From NCBI RefSeq assembly GCF_000948985.2, contig NZ_CP059733.1, positions 4,216,001 through 4,280,000 of the forward strand: 64,000 nt of DNA. The letters are read 5' to 3'. The notes beneath the pieces are model-generated. The model had not been told where the DNA came from. It did no database searches and worked only from the letters and a program-made list of their open reading frames with translations. Positions 25,835 to 34,964 of the stretch are shown here, in pieces (within the stretch, counting starts at the first letter, position 1; each line of letters starts with the position of its first letter). Position numbers and translations under genes: made by a program. Source of the DNA: Thalassomonas viridans. Its GTDB lineage: Bacteria; Pseudomonadota; Gammaproteobacteria; Enterobacterales; Alteromonadaceae.

Positions 25835-28192
25835 ATGAAAAATAAGAAATGGCTGGGAAACTCCCTGCCTTTACTGCTCATGCCGGCATTACCTGTATTG
25901 GCAGCGGATAACTTAGATAGTTTGTCGTTAACCACCCCGGATTTTCTCCGCCAGGCAACTGATCAGCCGGGTGAGCATGTTTGCGGTATCGATGATAACG
26001 GCCAGGACTGGCCTGCCCTGCTCAGGACGCTGGAGCAGGAATTAAAGGTCAGCAGCAGGCAAAATAAATACGCCAAAGGTTTAAAACAAACACTTACGGC
26101 AGAGCAGGCCCGCGAACAGGAAGCTGAAGATACCATCATTGCCCGGGGAGAAGGCCTCAGCGATCGTTATTACATTCCTGTGGTAGTGCATGTTTACGGC
26201 CAGAGATACAATTGTGACGATGCCGAAGACAAGTGTTTAACCGATGAAAAAATCCTGGATGCCTTAAATAAAACCAATGCCGATTTTCAGGGGCTAAACA
26301 CCCAGGACGGTCCTATTCACGAGCATTTTCAGTCAATTCGCGGCAACCTCGATATAGAATTTGTCCTTGCCGCCAAAACCCCCGACGGCGAGCCCACCAA
26401 CGGTATTGTCCGTTATGACCATGAACAAACCGGTTACGGCGGCACCCGGGTCAACGACCAGGTAGCCAATGACGCCTGGGACAATTATAAATACCTCAAT
26501 ATCTATATCATGCGGGATCTCTACGGCAGCGGCACCCTCAACAATTCCGGCGTTGCCTGGTACCCGGACGTTTACATGTCTGACGCCAGTCTTGCCCGCG
26601 TGGTCTACAACGGCGATTATCTCGGGGTGAATACCGATGAAAACTTCCGCTCGGTATTAACCCATGAATTCGGCCACTGGCTCAATCTGATCCATACCTT
26701 CAGCGGCAACAGCTGTTCGATAGACGGCGAGGCTTTTTGCCGTTTAAGCGGCGACCGCAGCTGCGACACCCCGCAGATGGAAAACTCCTATTTGCGCAAT
26801 AACGAAGACAACTGCATCGGCCAACCCACCAATACCGAAAACTTTATGCATTATTCCGACAACTATGCCATGTTCACCGCCGAGCAGGTGTCGCGTATGA
26901 AGGCGGCTTTACACGGCGACGCCCGCAGGACTATCTGGTCGAACAGCAACCTGATTGCCACCGGGCTGGAACAATACACCAGCACGGAACAGCCGGTATG
27001 GGACGGCACCGGAGCAAACCAGGCCTTTGATCCCGAAGGTAAAACCGTGATTTTCCAACAAACCGGGCTGGCCGGCGAGCAGGATGACATCAGCCGTTTC
27101 CAGCTTGAAGTCCCCGACGGCACCCAGGCACTGGCTTTTTATCTTGACGGCTACAGCCAGGATCCCGATCTTTACCTTTCAAAAGGAGCCGCTCCCACCC
27201 CGGATGAAAACGGCAACTGGGATGCGGACTATATTTCCTTTAACGCCGGTGGAGAGCCTGAGCTGGCCCTGGCCACCACGGCGGTAAATGCCCCCGACTA
27301 CCACGGCGCCATCCATGCCTACAGCAGCTATTCCGGGGCGCAGCTCAGGGTCTTTAGCCTGGACGACTCCACGTTATGCGACGGCTGCAGCCGGATATTC
27401 CTACATGACGAGCAGGGACTTGCGGCAGAGGCCGGAGATCCGGTGAAAAATTACCGCTTTAATGTGCCTGAAGAAGCAGAAAAGGTGGTAATAGTCATCA
27501 ACGACGTATTAAGGGGCAACCCGGATCTGTATGTGAATCAGAATATTCCTTTTGCCTCCACGGCCAACCCGGCCGGCGGCATCGACCGGGAGCATGCCCA
27601 CTGCAAACCGCAGAAGGCAAAATACGGCGTTGAATACTGCGAGTTTGACAGCGGCGGCAGCTTCTACGTGCAAATAGATACCGCCAGCAGCTACAGCCAG
27701 AATACCTTGCAAGCATATTACCAAACCGCCGGTTCTACCGATTTGTTGCCTTATGCCAGCATCGACCACCAGGGTGCGAACCTGGTCGATAGCCAGATCA
27801 GCTTCAGTGGTGAAAGCTCATACGACAACGACGGCGACATCAGCGCCTATTTCTGGCAATTCGGCGACGGTACGGTGAGCGAGCTGGCAACGCCTCAGCA
27901 CAGCTTTACGGCGCCGGGCACTTATACCGTTTCCCTGACGGTAACCGATAGCCGGGGCAATAGCGCCAGCGAATCCGTCACCCTGGATATCCATTTATCC
28001 GGCGACTGGGATCTGGACGGCGATATCGACATGCTGGATGTCCGCAGTCTTATGGTGGCGATCCAGCAGGGACAGGAAATACCGGCCCATTTTGATGCCA
28101 ACGGGGACGGAGTCTTTGATGTCAGCGATGTCCGGGCACTACAGGCCCGCTGCAGCTACAACCGCTGCGCAGTCCAGACGCCGGCTCCCTAA
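25835..28192 (+). CDS. Secreted zinc metalloprotease (M43-like) with PPC, PKD and dockerin-like domains
   Basis: This 785-residue exported protein starts with a Sec signal (LLLMPALPVLAA). The catalytic domain holds HEFGHWLNLIHTF (residues 276-288, HExxHxxGxxH type), followed by a Cys-rich segment and MHYSDN, which is the Met-turn region of M43 cytophagalysin/pappalysin-like enzymes. Two beta-rich pre-peptidase C-terminal-like regions (about 390-490, 505-615) and a PKD domain (about 640-720, FGDGTVSELATPQHSFTAPG) follow. The end has two calcium-loop repeats (DLDGDIDMLDVRSLM, DANGDGVFDVSDVRALQ) typical of type I dockerins. The neighbour downstream is cohesin-like, so the two may bind. Confidence 0.87.
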   Translation: MKNKKWLGNSLPLLLMPALPVLAADNLDSLSLTTPDFLRQATDQPGEHVCGIDDNGQDWPALLRTLEQELKVSSRQNKYAKGLKQTLTAEQAREQEAEDTIIARGEGLSDRYYIPVVVHVYGQRYNCDDAEDKCLTDEKILDALNKTNADFQGLNTQDGPIHEHFQSIRGNLDIEFVLAAKTPDGEPTNGIVRYDHEQTGYGGTRVNDQVANDAWDNYKYLNIYIMRDLYGSGTLNNSGVAWYPDVYMSDASLARVVYNGDYLGVNTDENFRSVLTHEFGHWLNLIHTFSGNSCSIDGEAFCRLSGDRSCDTPQMENSYLRNNEDNCIGQPTNTENFMHYSDNYAMFTAEQVSRMKAALHGDARRTIWSNSNLIATGLEQYTSTEQPVWDGTGANQAFDPEGKTVIFQQTGLAGEQDDISRFQLEVPDGTQALAFYLDGYSQDPDLYLSKGAAPTPDENGNWDADYISFNAGGEPELALATTAVNAPDYHGAIHAYSSYSGAQLRVFSLDDSTLCDGCSRIFLHDEQGLAAEAGDPVKNYRFNVPEEAEKVVIVINDVLRGNPDLYVNQNIPFASTANPAGGIDREHAHCKPQKAKYGVEYCEFDSGGSFYVQIDTASSYSQNTLQAYYQTAGSTDLLPYASIDHQGANLVDSQISFSGESSYDNDGDISAYFWQFGDGTVSELATPQHSFTAPGTYTVSLTVTDSRGNSASESVTLDIHLSGDWDLDGDIDMLDVRSLMVAIQQGQEIPAHFDANGDGVFDVSDVRALQARCSYNRCAVQTPAP

Positions 28193-28210
28193 CAGGAAAC
28201 AAGCACTCAG

Positions 28211-28238
28211 CCACGGCCTGTTCACCGGCAGGCCGTGT
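28211..28238 (+). terminator. Hairpin between metalloprotease and cohesin-like genes
   Basis: CACGGCCTG and CAGGCCGTG form a perfect 9-bp stem 20 bp after the protease stop. Only GTTTCCCC follows, so it is a weak terminator or an mRNA-stabilising hairpin that would allow partial read-through. Confidence 0.45.
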
Positions 28239-28301
28239 TTCCCCGCTTGTCTTTATCAATACAAACACATTTATAACAATAACGAATAACAGGAAACACT
28301 C

Positions 28302-28832
28302 ATGAGAAACTTTTTGATTTTACTCGCCTTTTTAACCGGATTTAATGCCCATGCCGGCCTTATCGATATAGATTTAAGCGCAGGGCAAGTATTGCCGGGG
28401 GAAACCCTGGACATCACGGTAACCGCCCGCGATTTTGGCGAATTTGACTATTTTGATCTCGACTTTACCTTTGACACGACAATCTTTGCCTTAGATCTCG
28501 GCTCCATAGTGACAGATCTTGACCCCTTTGGCTTTGTCACGTCACAAACCGCCACCGGACTGGCGATCAGCTTTATCGACTTTGCCGCCAACAGCGGTGA
28601 TTTTCTGCTGGCAGGATTTACCCTGACCGCCCTAAGCCCCGGCAGCTCCAGCTTTACTTTCCAGCCGGACGGTAGCTTCTATGCTCCCGGTAACCCGACA
28701 CCGCTGGCAGGTATCGACCTCAGCGCCACTGCATCCGCGCAGGTACTGGCGCAAGTGCCTGAACCGGCCGGCAGTGCCCTGCTGCTGTTAAGCTTAGCCG
28801 GACTGGCCTTTTCCCGGCGCGTTAAGCGGTAA
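28302..28832 (+). CDS. PEP-CTERM protein with cohesin-like domain
   Basis: This 176-residue exported protein has a signal peptide ending at FNAHA. The mature region (about 20-150) follows the cohesin pattern: GQVLPGETLDITVTARDFG, then FDYFDLDFTFDTTIFALDLG, then a later SFIDFAANSGDFLLAGFTLT strand. It ends in a PEP-CTERM sorting signal: VPEPAGSALLLLSLAGLAF and a basic tail. PEP-CTERM tails are processed by exosortases and place proteins at the surface or in exopolysaccharide. It lies 109 bp after the dockerin-bearing protease. The cohesin assignment comes from pattern reading and needs a profile search. Confidence 0.78.
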   Translation: MRNFLILLAFLTGFNAHAGLIDIDLSAGQVLPGETLDITVTARDFGEFDYFDLDFTFDTTIFALDLGSIVTDLDPFGFVTSQTATGLAISFIDFAANSGDFLLAGFTLTALSPGSSSFTFQPDGSFYAPGNPTPLAGIDLSATASAQVLAQVPEPAGSALLLLSLAGLAFSRRVKR

Positions 28833-28926
28833 TGTTTAACAGCTTCTGCCGCCTGCACTTTTCCTGAAAGGCATAAAGGCGGCAAGTTTATATAACCGAA
28901 AACATCGCCGGATTTACGGTAACAAA

Positions 28927-29976
28927 CTAAACCAGGGTCGCCAGCATATCTTCGGAGTAAGGGACCAGCGCTTCCCCGCCACGAACCCTGGCAACATAAT
29001 CCGGATTGGCAATAAAGGGCCGGCCGATAGCGATTAAGTCAAACTTATCCTCATCTATGGCGCTGCTTGCACTTTCCGGACTGTAACTTCCCACCCCTAC
29101 CAAGGTTTTGCCATAGTTAGCGCGCACATAAGCCGATGCCCGGCCGCCAAGATAATCAAATTCCGTGCTGTCATCGAAAATACCTATATGTAAAAACGCC
29201 AGCTCCCTTTGCTCAAGCTCAGGCAACAGGTAGTCAAACACGGTGCGATCCCGGCTGTCCCCGGCCATATTAAAGTAGGCTCCCGGGCTGATGCGCAGCG
29301 CGGTTCTGTCATTGCCGATACGGCCGGCAACCGCATCAACAACTTCCAGGGCAAACCGGGCCATGTTTTGCGGAGTGCCGCCGTATTCATCGCTGCGCCG
29401 GTTGCTGTCATGATGCAGGAACTGATCGATCAGATAACCGTTTGCCCCGTGAATCTCAACGCCGTCAAAACCGGCATCTATGGCATTGGCTGCCGCCTGG
29501 GCGTAATCTTTTACCAGCTCGGCTATCTCTTCGTGGCTCGCGGCTTTCGGCGTTTGGTAAGTCAGTTCGCGCATTCTCGGCACTGTCCCTTCAACCCCCA
29601 CGGCAGAAGGCGCCAGTACTTCACCGCCGCCAAAAAAGTGCGGATGCGCCACCCGGCCGGTATGCCATAACTGGGCAAAAATCTTACCGCCGTTTTTATG
29701 AACGGCAGCCGTAACCTCTGACCAACCCCGGATCTGCTCGGGGGTAAATAAACCCGGCGTATTGGGATAGCCCTGGCCATCGGGACGGATAATCACGGCT
29801 TCGGAAACAATCAGCCCGGCATCGCCGCGGCGGCCGTAATAATCCGCCATGGCACGGGTCGGTACCAAATCATCATCCGCCATACAGCGGGTCAGGGGCG
29901 CCATCAGGATACGGTTGCTAAGTTCAATCGTGTTATTAAGCGCATAAGGTTGAAATAAATTGTCTGTCATAGCCAT
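28927..29976 (-). CDS. Old Yellow Enzyme family alkene reductase (NemA-like)
   Basis: This 349-residue FMN-dependent TIM-barrel reductase acts on activated C=C bonds and nitro compounds using NAD(P)H. Visible OYE landmarks are ILMAPLTRCMADDD near the N-terminus, IFAQLWHTGRVAHP, DGVEIHGANGYLIDQFLHHD (the His-Asn pair that orients the substrate) and the late FMN phosphate site LIAIGRPFIANPD. Two possible ATGs exist (29976 and 29970). It is divergent from a TetR-type regulator, with three operator copies between them, so it is probably induced by electrophiles as in nemRA. Confidence 0.93.
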   Translation of the reverse strand: MAMTDNLFQPYALNNTIELSNRILMAPLTRCMADDDLVPTRAMADYYGRRGDAGLIVSEAVIIRPDGQGYPNTPGLFTPEQIRGWSEVTAAVHKNGGKIFAQLWHTGRVAHPHFFGGGEVLAPSAVGVEGTVPRMRELTYQTPKAASHEEIAELVKDYAQAAANAIDAGFDGVEIHGANGYLIDQFLHHDSNRRSDEYGGTPQNMARFALEVVDAVAGRIGNDRTALRISPGAYFNMAGDSRDRTVFDYLLPELEQRELAFLHIGIFDDSTEFDYLGGRASAYVRANYGKTLVGVGSYSPESASSAIDEDKFDLIAIGRPFIANPDYVARVRGGEALVPYSEDMLATLV

Positions 29977-29985
29977 CTCTCATTC

Positions 29986-30053
29986 TTGAATATACATTCA
30001 AGATACGCTTTCTTGAATACACATTCAAGTATTGTTTTTGAATGTGCGTTCAA
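29986..30053. promoter_or_regulatory. Three operator repeats between the OYE and TetR genes
   Basis: Three 16-bp inverted repeats lie at 29986-30001 (TTGAATATACATTCAA), 30013-30028 (TTGAATACACATTCAA) and 30038-30053 (TTGAATGTGCGTTCAA). Their starts are 27 and 25 bp apart. The first is 9 bp before the OYE start region. They are almost certainly binding sites of the adjacent TetR-type regulator, which would control OYE and perhaps itself. Confidence 0.8.
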
Positions 30054-30127
30054 ATGTAAGTACAATCTCCCTGAGTCCCCTTAACAGCCCTAAGCTGATT
30101 ACCGGGTGCCAAAAGCAAAAATGACCT

Positions 30128-30721
30128 ATGAGAGCTGTAATGAGAAATGCCGAATTTGATCGCGAACAAGTACTGAGATCTGCCATGCACGCCTTTATGA
30201 ATAAAGGCTATGGCAAAACCAGCATGCAGGATTTAACCAAGGCCACGGGTTTGCATCCGGGCTCTATTTATTGCGCCTTTGACAATAAACGCGGCCTGCT
30301 GCTGGCGGCTTTAACGCAATATCAGCAAGACAGGAATACTGAGCTTACAAACTTCTTTACCGGCACAGGCGCCATTTTGCCCCAGCTAAAAAACTATCTG
30401 GACAGCATAGTCAGCGAATGTTTAAGCGCAGGCGTGCCCCAGGCATGTCTGATGACCCGGGCCCTCAGTGAAATAGCGGCGCAGGATGAGGAAATACAGG
30501 CTGAAATCACCGCCAGCCTCAGCAGCTGGCAACAGGCGCTCACGGACAAATTTGCTCAGGCACAGGCAAACGGCGAGCTGGCGGCCACAAGAGACAGTGT
30601 CCACTTAGGGCGCTTTTTTGTGATGGGAATATACGGCCTGCGTACTTTTGCCCAAACCTCTCCCGAACCGGAAATATTGCAGCAGCTGGCAGATCAGCTT
30701 TTTCAGGATATCTGTGCTTAA
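30128..30721 (+). CDS. TetR-family repressor (NemR-like)
   Basis: This is a 197-residue one-component regulator. The N-terminal helix-turn-helix is clear: AMHAFMNKGYGKTSMQDLTK, then ATGLHPGSIYCAFDNKRGLL. The C-terminal ligand domain contains Cys residues (SECLSAGVPQACLMTRALSE) that resemble the reactive-Cys region of NemR/AcuR-type sensors of electrophiles. It is divergent from the Old Yellow Enzyme gene with three operators between, so repression relieved by reactive electrophiles is the likely control. A start five codons downstream (MRNAEF) is also possible. Confidence 0.9.
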   Translation: MRAVMRNAEFDREQVLRSAMHAFMNKGYGKTSMQDLTKATGLHPGSIYCAFDNKRGLLLAALTQYQQDRNTELTNFFTGTGAILPQLKNYLDSIVSECLSAGVPQACLMTRALSEIAAQDEEIQAEITASLSSWQQALTDKFAQAQANGELAATRDSVHLGRFFVMGIYGLRTFAQTSPEPEILQQLADQLFQDICA

Positions 30722-30818
30722 CAGGCTTGGCAAGACAACGCACAAGACGGATAAACCGGCCACCCGGACGGGCAGCTGGTTGGGATGTAAAGCTTAAGAC
30801 ACAAGAATAACGGTGCCG

Positions 30819-31553
30819 CTATTTAACAAGTTGTAATTTAACGGTATCAACAGCCTGGTATGGCGGTAACGCCGGTGTTATTGAAGTTGCGGTAAAAGCG
30901 GTCTCAAAAGAGTAATAAGGTCCGCTTGGCGCTTTAATTTGCAACAGGACCTTTAAAATTTCCGACGGTTCCTGAATTTGCGCCACGGCATTATCCAGGC
31001 TAACCTGGCAGCTTTGTTCGCTTTCATAAGGCGGTAATTCCCCCGCCAGCTGACTGCAGCTTAACCGGCCGCTTGCCAGGTAAGCCGGACCGGTTTGCGG
31101 CTGTATCTTACGGGAGGCCGCCAGCACTTCTTCGGTGGGAATATAAGCCGCCACTATGATTTCGGCTTTTTCTGTAACCCGATAAGGCGGAACTTCCTGG
31201 CTGATGGAAGAGGCGCTAAAGCTGGCGTCAAAAGAATAAGCCGGCCCTGTCATAGGTTTGATCCGCTTTAGCTGCCCCAGTAATTTTTCCGGGTTCCCGA
31301 TCGCCTGTGTTTCCCTGCCCAGCGTCAGCTGGCAATCGGTGTCGGCGCCGTAGGGTGGAAACTCTATGGCGAATTCGCTGCAGCTGATCATGCCGTTGAC
31401 CAGATAAGCGGGGCCGGTTTGCGCCTGGATTTTTTTTGCCGCATGTAAGATTTCACCGGCATCAACAGCAACGGTTTCGTAGGAAAGACCTTGTGCATAA
31501 CTGCCGGTGGAAACCAAAAGAGCCAAGCCCAATGCTGATAGATAACTTCTCAT
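30819..31553 (-). CDS. Exported protein with four tandem repeats, family not recognised
   Basis: This 244-residue protein has a signal peptide (ALGLALLVSTGSYAQG). The mature part is four tandem repeats of about 55 residues. Each has I(Q/K)xxTGPAY or, in the last, APSGPYY, followed about 20 residues later by PPY and a run of beta-strand-like residues. Repeats 1 and 3 each carry two Cys (CS...C) and repeats 2 and 4 have none, so the protein is really two copies of a two-repeat unit. Exported and probably disulfide-bonded, it has no evident enzymatic motif. It is divergent from the UspE-like gene. The function is unknown. Confidence 0.7.
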   Translation of the reverse strand: MRSYLSALGLALLVSTGSYAQGLSYETVAVDAGEILHAAKKIQAQTGPAYLVNGMISCSEFAIEFPPYGADTDCQLTLGRETQAIGNPEKLLGQLKRIKPMTGPAYSFDASFSASSISQEVPPYRVTEKAEIIVAAYIPTEEVLAASRKIQPQTGPAYLASGRLSCSQLAGELPPYESEQSCQVSLDNAVAQIQEPSEILKVLLQIKAPSGPYYSFETAFTATSITPALPPYQAVDTVKLQLVK

Positions 31554-31800
31554 TTTATATCCTTAAAACTGATTAAATTCACTTTATGTCAATAAAGCAA
31601 TACCGTTTCACACTAGTTTGTTGCGCGAACAATGTTAACATAAAGTTAAAATATTGTATATTTGTGACATAAAATGAAAAATCGATGAAGAATTGATTTC
31701 GGTCAGCTTATCGGCCGGGCAAAGTCGTATTCAAACAAGCGAAGATTCAACCCGGTGACTATAATTATTAGCATATGAAACCACCTGAAAAGAGCCGGTT

Positions 31801-32676
31801 ATGAAAAAAATTCTTGTTATTCTGGAGCAAGATCAAGAAGATCAGTATGCCTTGGAAAGAGCGGTATTAATGGCTGAAAAACTCAAGGCAAGGGTTCACG
31901 TCCTGCTCTGCTGCTATCAGGAGCTGAGCTGGATTAATAATGTTTTCGGCATGATGGAAAATATCCACATCAAAGAAAAAATTATCGAACAAAAGGAGCT
32001 CTGGTGGCAAGACTATGCCAAACCTTATATCAATACCGTATTAATCAGCCATGAAGTCATCTGGAGCAAATATTTCGTAGAATCGATTTTAGAGCATTGC
32101 CAGACACACGAGTATGACTTTTATGTCAAAAGGGGTCACCGCAGCGAAACCCTGTTTTATACCCCGTCTGATTGGTTATTGCTGCGCAAAAGCCAAATTC
32201 CCTCTTACATAGTCGTGGAAAAAGAACGTAAACCTGCCGACACCCTTTTACTGGCGCTGGACTTTCTTGCCAGCAGCACCGAAAAACAGCAGCTGAATAA
32301 AAAACTGCTGGAATTTGCCCGCGACTTTGCCGATAAAATGGCCATGGAGCTGCATTGCTGCTTTGCGATTTCTCCGCCTAAGGTATTATCCGATACCGGC
32401 TTTATCGATCCGGAGGAATATTCCCAGAAAACCACCGCGATGGCGCAAGAAACCGCCGGGGTTTTACTCGAACCCTACAGGATAGCGCAAGAGCACCAGC
32501 ATATCAAAATAGGCTCTTCCCATAAGGTTATTGCCAATTTGGCGCAAAAGCTCAATGCCGGTGCGGTCATTATCGGCAGCATGGGAAAAAGCGCCATGAG
32601 CGGCAAAGTGATCGGTAATACCTGCGAGCAGGTACTGCATATCAGCAAAAAAGACGTTTTTGTGCTCGGTTTATAA
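31801..32676 (+). CDS. Tandem universal stress protein (UspE-like)
   Basis: This 291-residue cytoplasmic protein has two Usp domains (residues 1-140 and about 145-291). The second ends with the ATP-binding signature IIGSMGKSAMSGKVIGNTCEQ (the G-x2-G-x9-G-S/T/N pattern); the first lacks it. UspE-type proteins are linked to stress survival and motility in gammaproteobacteria. The N-terminal half is diverged, with more Trp and Lys than usual, which lowers certainty on orthology. A GAGCCGG-type ribosome-binding site precedes the ATG. It is monocistronic and convergent with the SYLF gene. Confidence 0.8.
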   Translation: MKKILVILEQDQEDQYALERAVLMAEKLKARVHVLLCCYQELSWINNVFGMMENIHIKEKIIEQKELWWQDYAKPYINTVLISHEVIWSKYFVESILEHCQTHEYDFYVKRGHRSETLFYTPSDWLLLRKSQIPSYIVVEKERKPADTLLLALDFLASSTEKQQLNKKLLEFARDFADKMAMELHCCFAISPPKVLSDTGFIDPEEYSQKTTAMAQETAGVLLEPYRIAQEHQHIKIGSSHKVIANLAQKLNAGAVIIGSMGKSAMSGKVIGNTCEQVLHISKKDVFVLGL

Positions 32677-32697
32677 TCCCGGAGCGAGCCTGAGGCC

Positions 32698-33261
32698 CTA
32701 ATTCAGGGCCTTATCCTGCCAGAATTTGATGCCTTTCACCGTCGCCTGTAAGGCCAGGCCGCTTTCGGTAAAGGAATAAACGGTCACATCGCCGTAGTGG
32801 GCTTCACCTTCCACAGACGCCCCCTTGTCGGCAGCCTTGGCGGCGGCATCGGCATGTCCGCCGAAACTCCAGCCGCTGTTGATAAACTGCTCCAGGGCCC
32901 GACCGTTATGGAACACCATCACCAGGCGGTAATCCTTCGCCCCCAAACCCAGTCCTACCCCGCCTTCGGCCATATTCATATAGGTATGACGGCCACTGAC
33001 GCGATTTTTCACCACGCCATAGCCGGTGCCCGCCGAAACCAGTAATAAGTTAACACTCGCATTACTGAACACCGCATATCCCGACGCCGCATTGAGCTGC
33101 GCCCGGGTATCGGGCTTTTTGGCAAAAAGCTGGGTGAGCACCGCATCTTTCATGTTAAGGATTTGCTGCTGTTTTTCTGCCTTAGTGCCTTCCCCCATGG
33201 AAGCACAACCGGCGATAACAAGGCTTAGCATAAAGACGCTGAACATACGAATTAACGGCAT
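32698..33261 (-). CDS. SYLF-domain (YSC84-like) lipoprotein
   Basis: This is a lipoprotein of about 187 residues. The start at 33261 (MPLIRMFSVFMLSLVIAGC) gives a clean signal with lipobox IAGC and an AAGGAAAA ribosome-binding site; a longer frame to 33330 lacks these. The mature part contains the SYLF landmarks ASGYAVFSNASVNLLLVSAG, GVGLGLGAKDYRLVMVFHN and GWSFGGHADAAAKAADKGAS. SYLF domains bind phosphoinositides in eukaryotes; in bacteria the role is unclear and the protein probably sits in the outer membrane, facing the periplasm. Confidence 0.85.
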   Translation of the reverse strand: MPLIRMFSVFMLSLVIAGCASMGEGTKAEKQQQILNMKDAVLTQLFAKKPDTRAQLNAASGYAVFSNASVNLLLVSAGTGYGVVKNRVSGRHTYMNMAEGGVGLGLGAKDYRLVMVFHNGRALEQFINSGWSFGGHADAAAKAADKGASVEGEAHYGDVTVYSFTESGLALQATVKGIKFWQDKALN

Positions 33262-33403
33262 AATGTTTTCCTTTTTCTTAGTTAAATTAGATGCAGATCT
33301 CCCTGACTGAGTTTGCCCGGCAAGCGTCACAAATACCCGGCCCTAAGCCGGATATTTGCTAACGGCCATACCAAGCCCCCGGTTTACCGGAAAAATAAAA
33401 CCG

Positions 33404-34279
33404 TCATAACATCAGACCATGACGCTGCAGCCAGTTATCCACCAGGCGCTGATAACTGCCGTCGCCTTTGCTCTCGGCCAATAGCTGCTCGAAACGCCCG
33501 GCAATTTTTTTTAACTCCGGATACTTAGACATTTTAGCAAAAGGCATGGGATAGCCCTTAGAAAACAAAATATGATCGTAATGGCCTACGCTCTCCCGCA
33601 GGCCGAGGCTGTCAATCAGGTACAGGCCGACAGACTTATCATTGATCACCACATCCATGCGATCAAAGGCGATCATTTTAAACAGCAGTTCCGGTGTCCG
33701 GACACCATATAGCTGGTGGTGATAATCCCGGTTATCGGGTATATAACTGGCTTCCCCGCTTTGATAAGGAAAGGCTGCCCAGAAGCCTTTATGGTAGGAA
33801 TAACCATTGACGATGCCTATTTTAACCCCGAGCTTTTGCATCTCGGCGTAATTCCCCTGCAAGGGCCACTTTTTCGATTTTTTGACAAAAAACACATATT
33901 CGCTGACCCAGAGATCCTGCTCCGGATACCACAAATAACGTTTTCTCGGTGTTTTCCGCGAAGCCGACATAATGGCCTCCGCCTGGCCTTTTTTAATGGT
34001 GTTCCAGGCACTGGTCCAGGGCAGCTCGACAAACCTCACCGGTATGTTCATTTTCGCAAAAATATATTTGACGACATCGACATTAATGCCGTCCACCTGA
34101 CCGGTTTGTTCATTAAAAAACTGCCAGGGGGGAAACGGATGGGACAGCACCAGTAGCTCAGGCTGCTCCTGTGCCTGCCCGGTTAATTCCTGGTTGGCAG
34201 AAAGCGCCTGGCACGAGATAACAAACAACAAAATCAACAGCACCAGGATGGCAAGCATGCGCTGATTATTGCGGGTCAT
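33404..34279 (-). CDS. Periplasmic solute-binding protein, family 3
   Basis: This 291-residue protein has an N-terminal hydrophobic segment (ILVLLILLFVISC, possibly lipidated at the Cys). It then has a family 3 extracellular solute-binding fold: ELLVLSHPFPPWQFFNEQTG, GINVDVVKYIFAKMNIPVRF, TSAWNTIKKGQAEAIMSASR and a later hinge segment. No permease or ATPase gene is adjacent, so it may serve a distant ABC transporter or act as a stand-alone sensor. The ligand cannot be told; polar amino acids are typical of the family. It is monocistronic. Confidence 0.82.
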   Translation of the reverse strand: MTRNNQRMLAILVLLILLFVISCQALSANQELTGQAQEQPELLVLSHPFPPWQFFNEQTGQVDGINVDVVKYIFAKMNIPVRFVELPWTSAWNTIKKGQAEAIMSASRKTPRKRYLWYPEQDLWVSEYVFFVKKSKKWPLQGNYAEMQKLGVKIGIVNGYSYHKGFWAAFPYQSGEASYIPDNRDYHHQLYGVRTPELLFKMIAFDRMDVVINDKSVGLYLIDSLGLRESVGHYDHILFSKGYPMPFAKMSKYPELKKIAGRFEQLLAESKGDGSYQRLVDNWLQRHGLML

Positions 34280-34395
34280 AGTTCCTCTGCAGCAAAATCA
34301 CCTTAAACGGTGATAACAAGCTTTACTACCATTTTAGCAGGTCAAAATCCGCCCGCCCGGCAAACAAGGAAACAGAGAAACAGGGCGGGGGAAAA

Positions 34396-34938
34396 CTACA
34401 GGTTTGCCTTTAACCGTGAAAAATAGACGTCTTCGGCTATCACGTCCGCCATCGACTCGACCCGGTCGAGCCAGACCTTTCCCGTCAGGTGATCGTATTC
34501 ATGCTGAAAAATACGCGCTAAAAATCCCTGCCAGCTGACGCGCTGCTCAGCCCCTTGCTCGTCCTGATAACAAAAAGTGATGCTTTTGTATCTGGGCACC
34601 AGTCCCCTGAGCTTAGGCACACTGAGACAGCCTTCCCAGTCTTTTTCCGTTTCCGGCGAATGGGAGATAATTTTCGGGTTGATCATCACCACAGGCGCCA
34701 TATCCGGCGCATCCGGGTAACGTGCATTTGCTCTGGAGGCAATGATCATTATGGCTCTTGGGTCAAACACCTGGGGCGCAGCTATGCCTATGCCGCCGGC
34801 TGCCAGCATGGTCTGTTTTAACCGGCTGATAAAACCGGGCAAATCCGGGGCTGAAAAGTCCTCCACCGCCTGTGCCTGGCGGCGTAACACTTCTTCCCCC
34901 AGCAGGGCTATTTCCATCACTTGTTCATCGGCTGACAT
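34396..34938 (-). CDS. def: Peptide deformylase
   Basis: This is a 180-residue metalloenzyme that removes the formyl group from the N-terminal Met of new proteins. All three motifs are present: GIGIAAPQV (motif 1), EGCLSVP with the metal Cys (motif 2) and QHEYDHLTG with two His ligands and the catalytic Glu (motif 3). It stands alone, without fmt or other translation genes next to it, so it is probably an additional paralogue. A 51-bp repeat array begins 27 bp upstream of its start codon, within the region expected to hold the promoter. Confidence 0.93.
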   Translation of the reverse strand: MSADEQVMEIALLGEEVLRRQAQAVEDFSAPDLPGFISRLKQTMLAAGGIGIAAPQVFDPRAIMIIASRANARYPDAPDMAPVVMINPKIISHSPETEKDWEGCLSVPKLRGLVPRYKSITFCYQDEQGAEQRVSWQGFLARIFQHEYDHLTGKVWLDRVESMADVIAEDVYFSRLKANL

Positions 34939-34964
34939 CTATTTTCCTTACATTGGTCCTCAAT

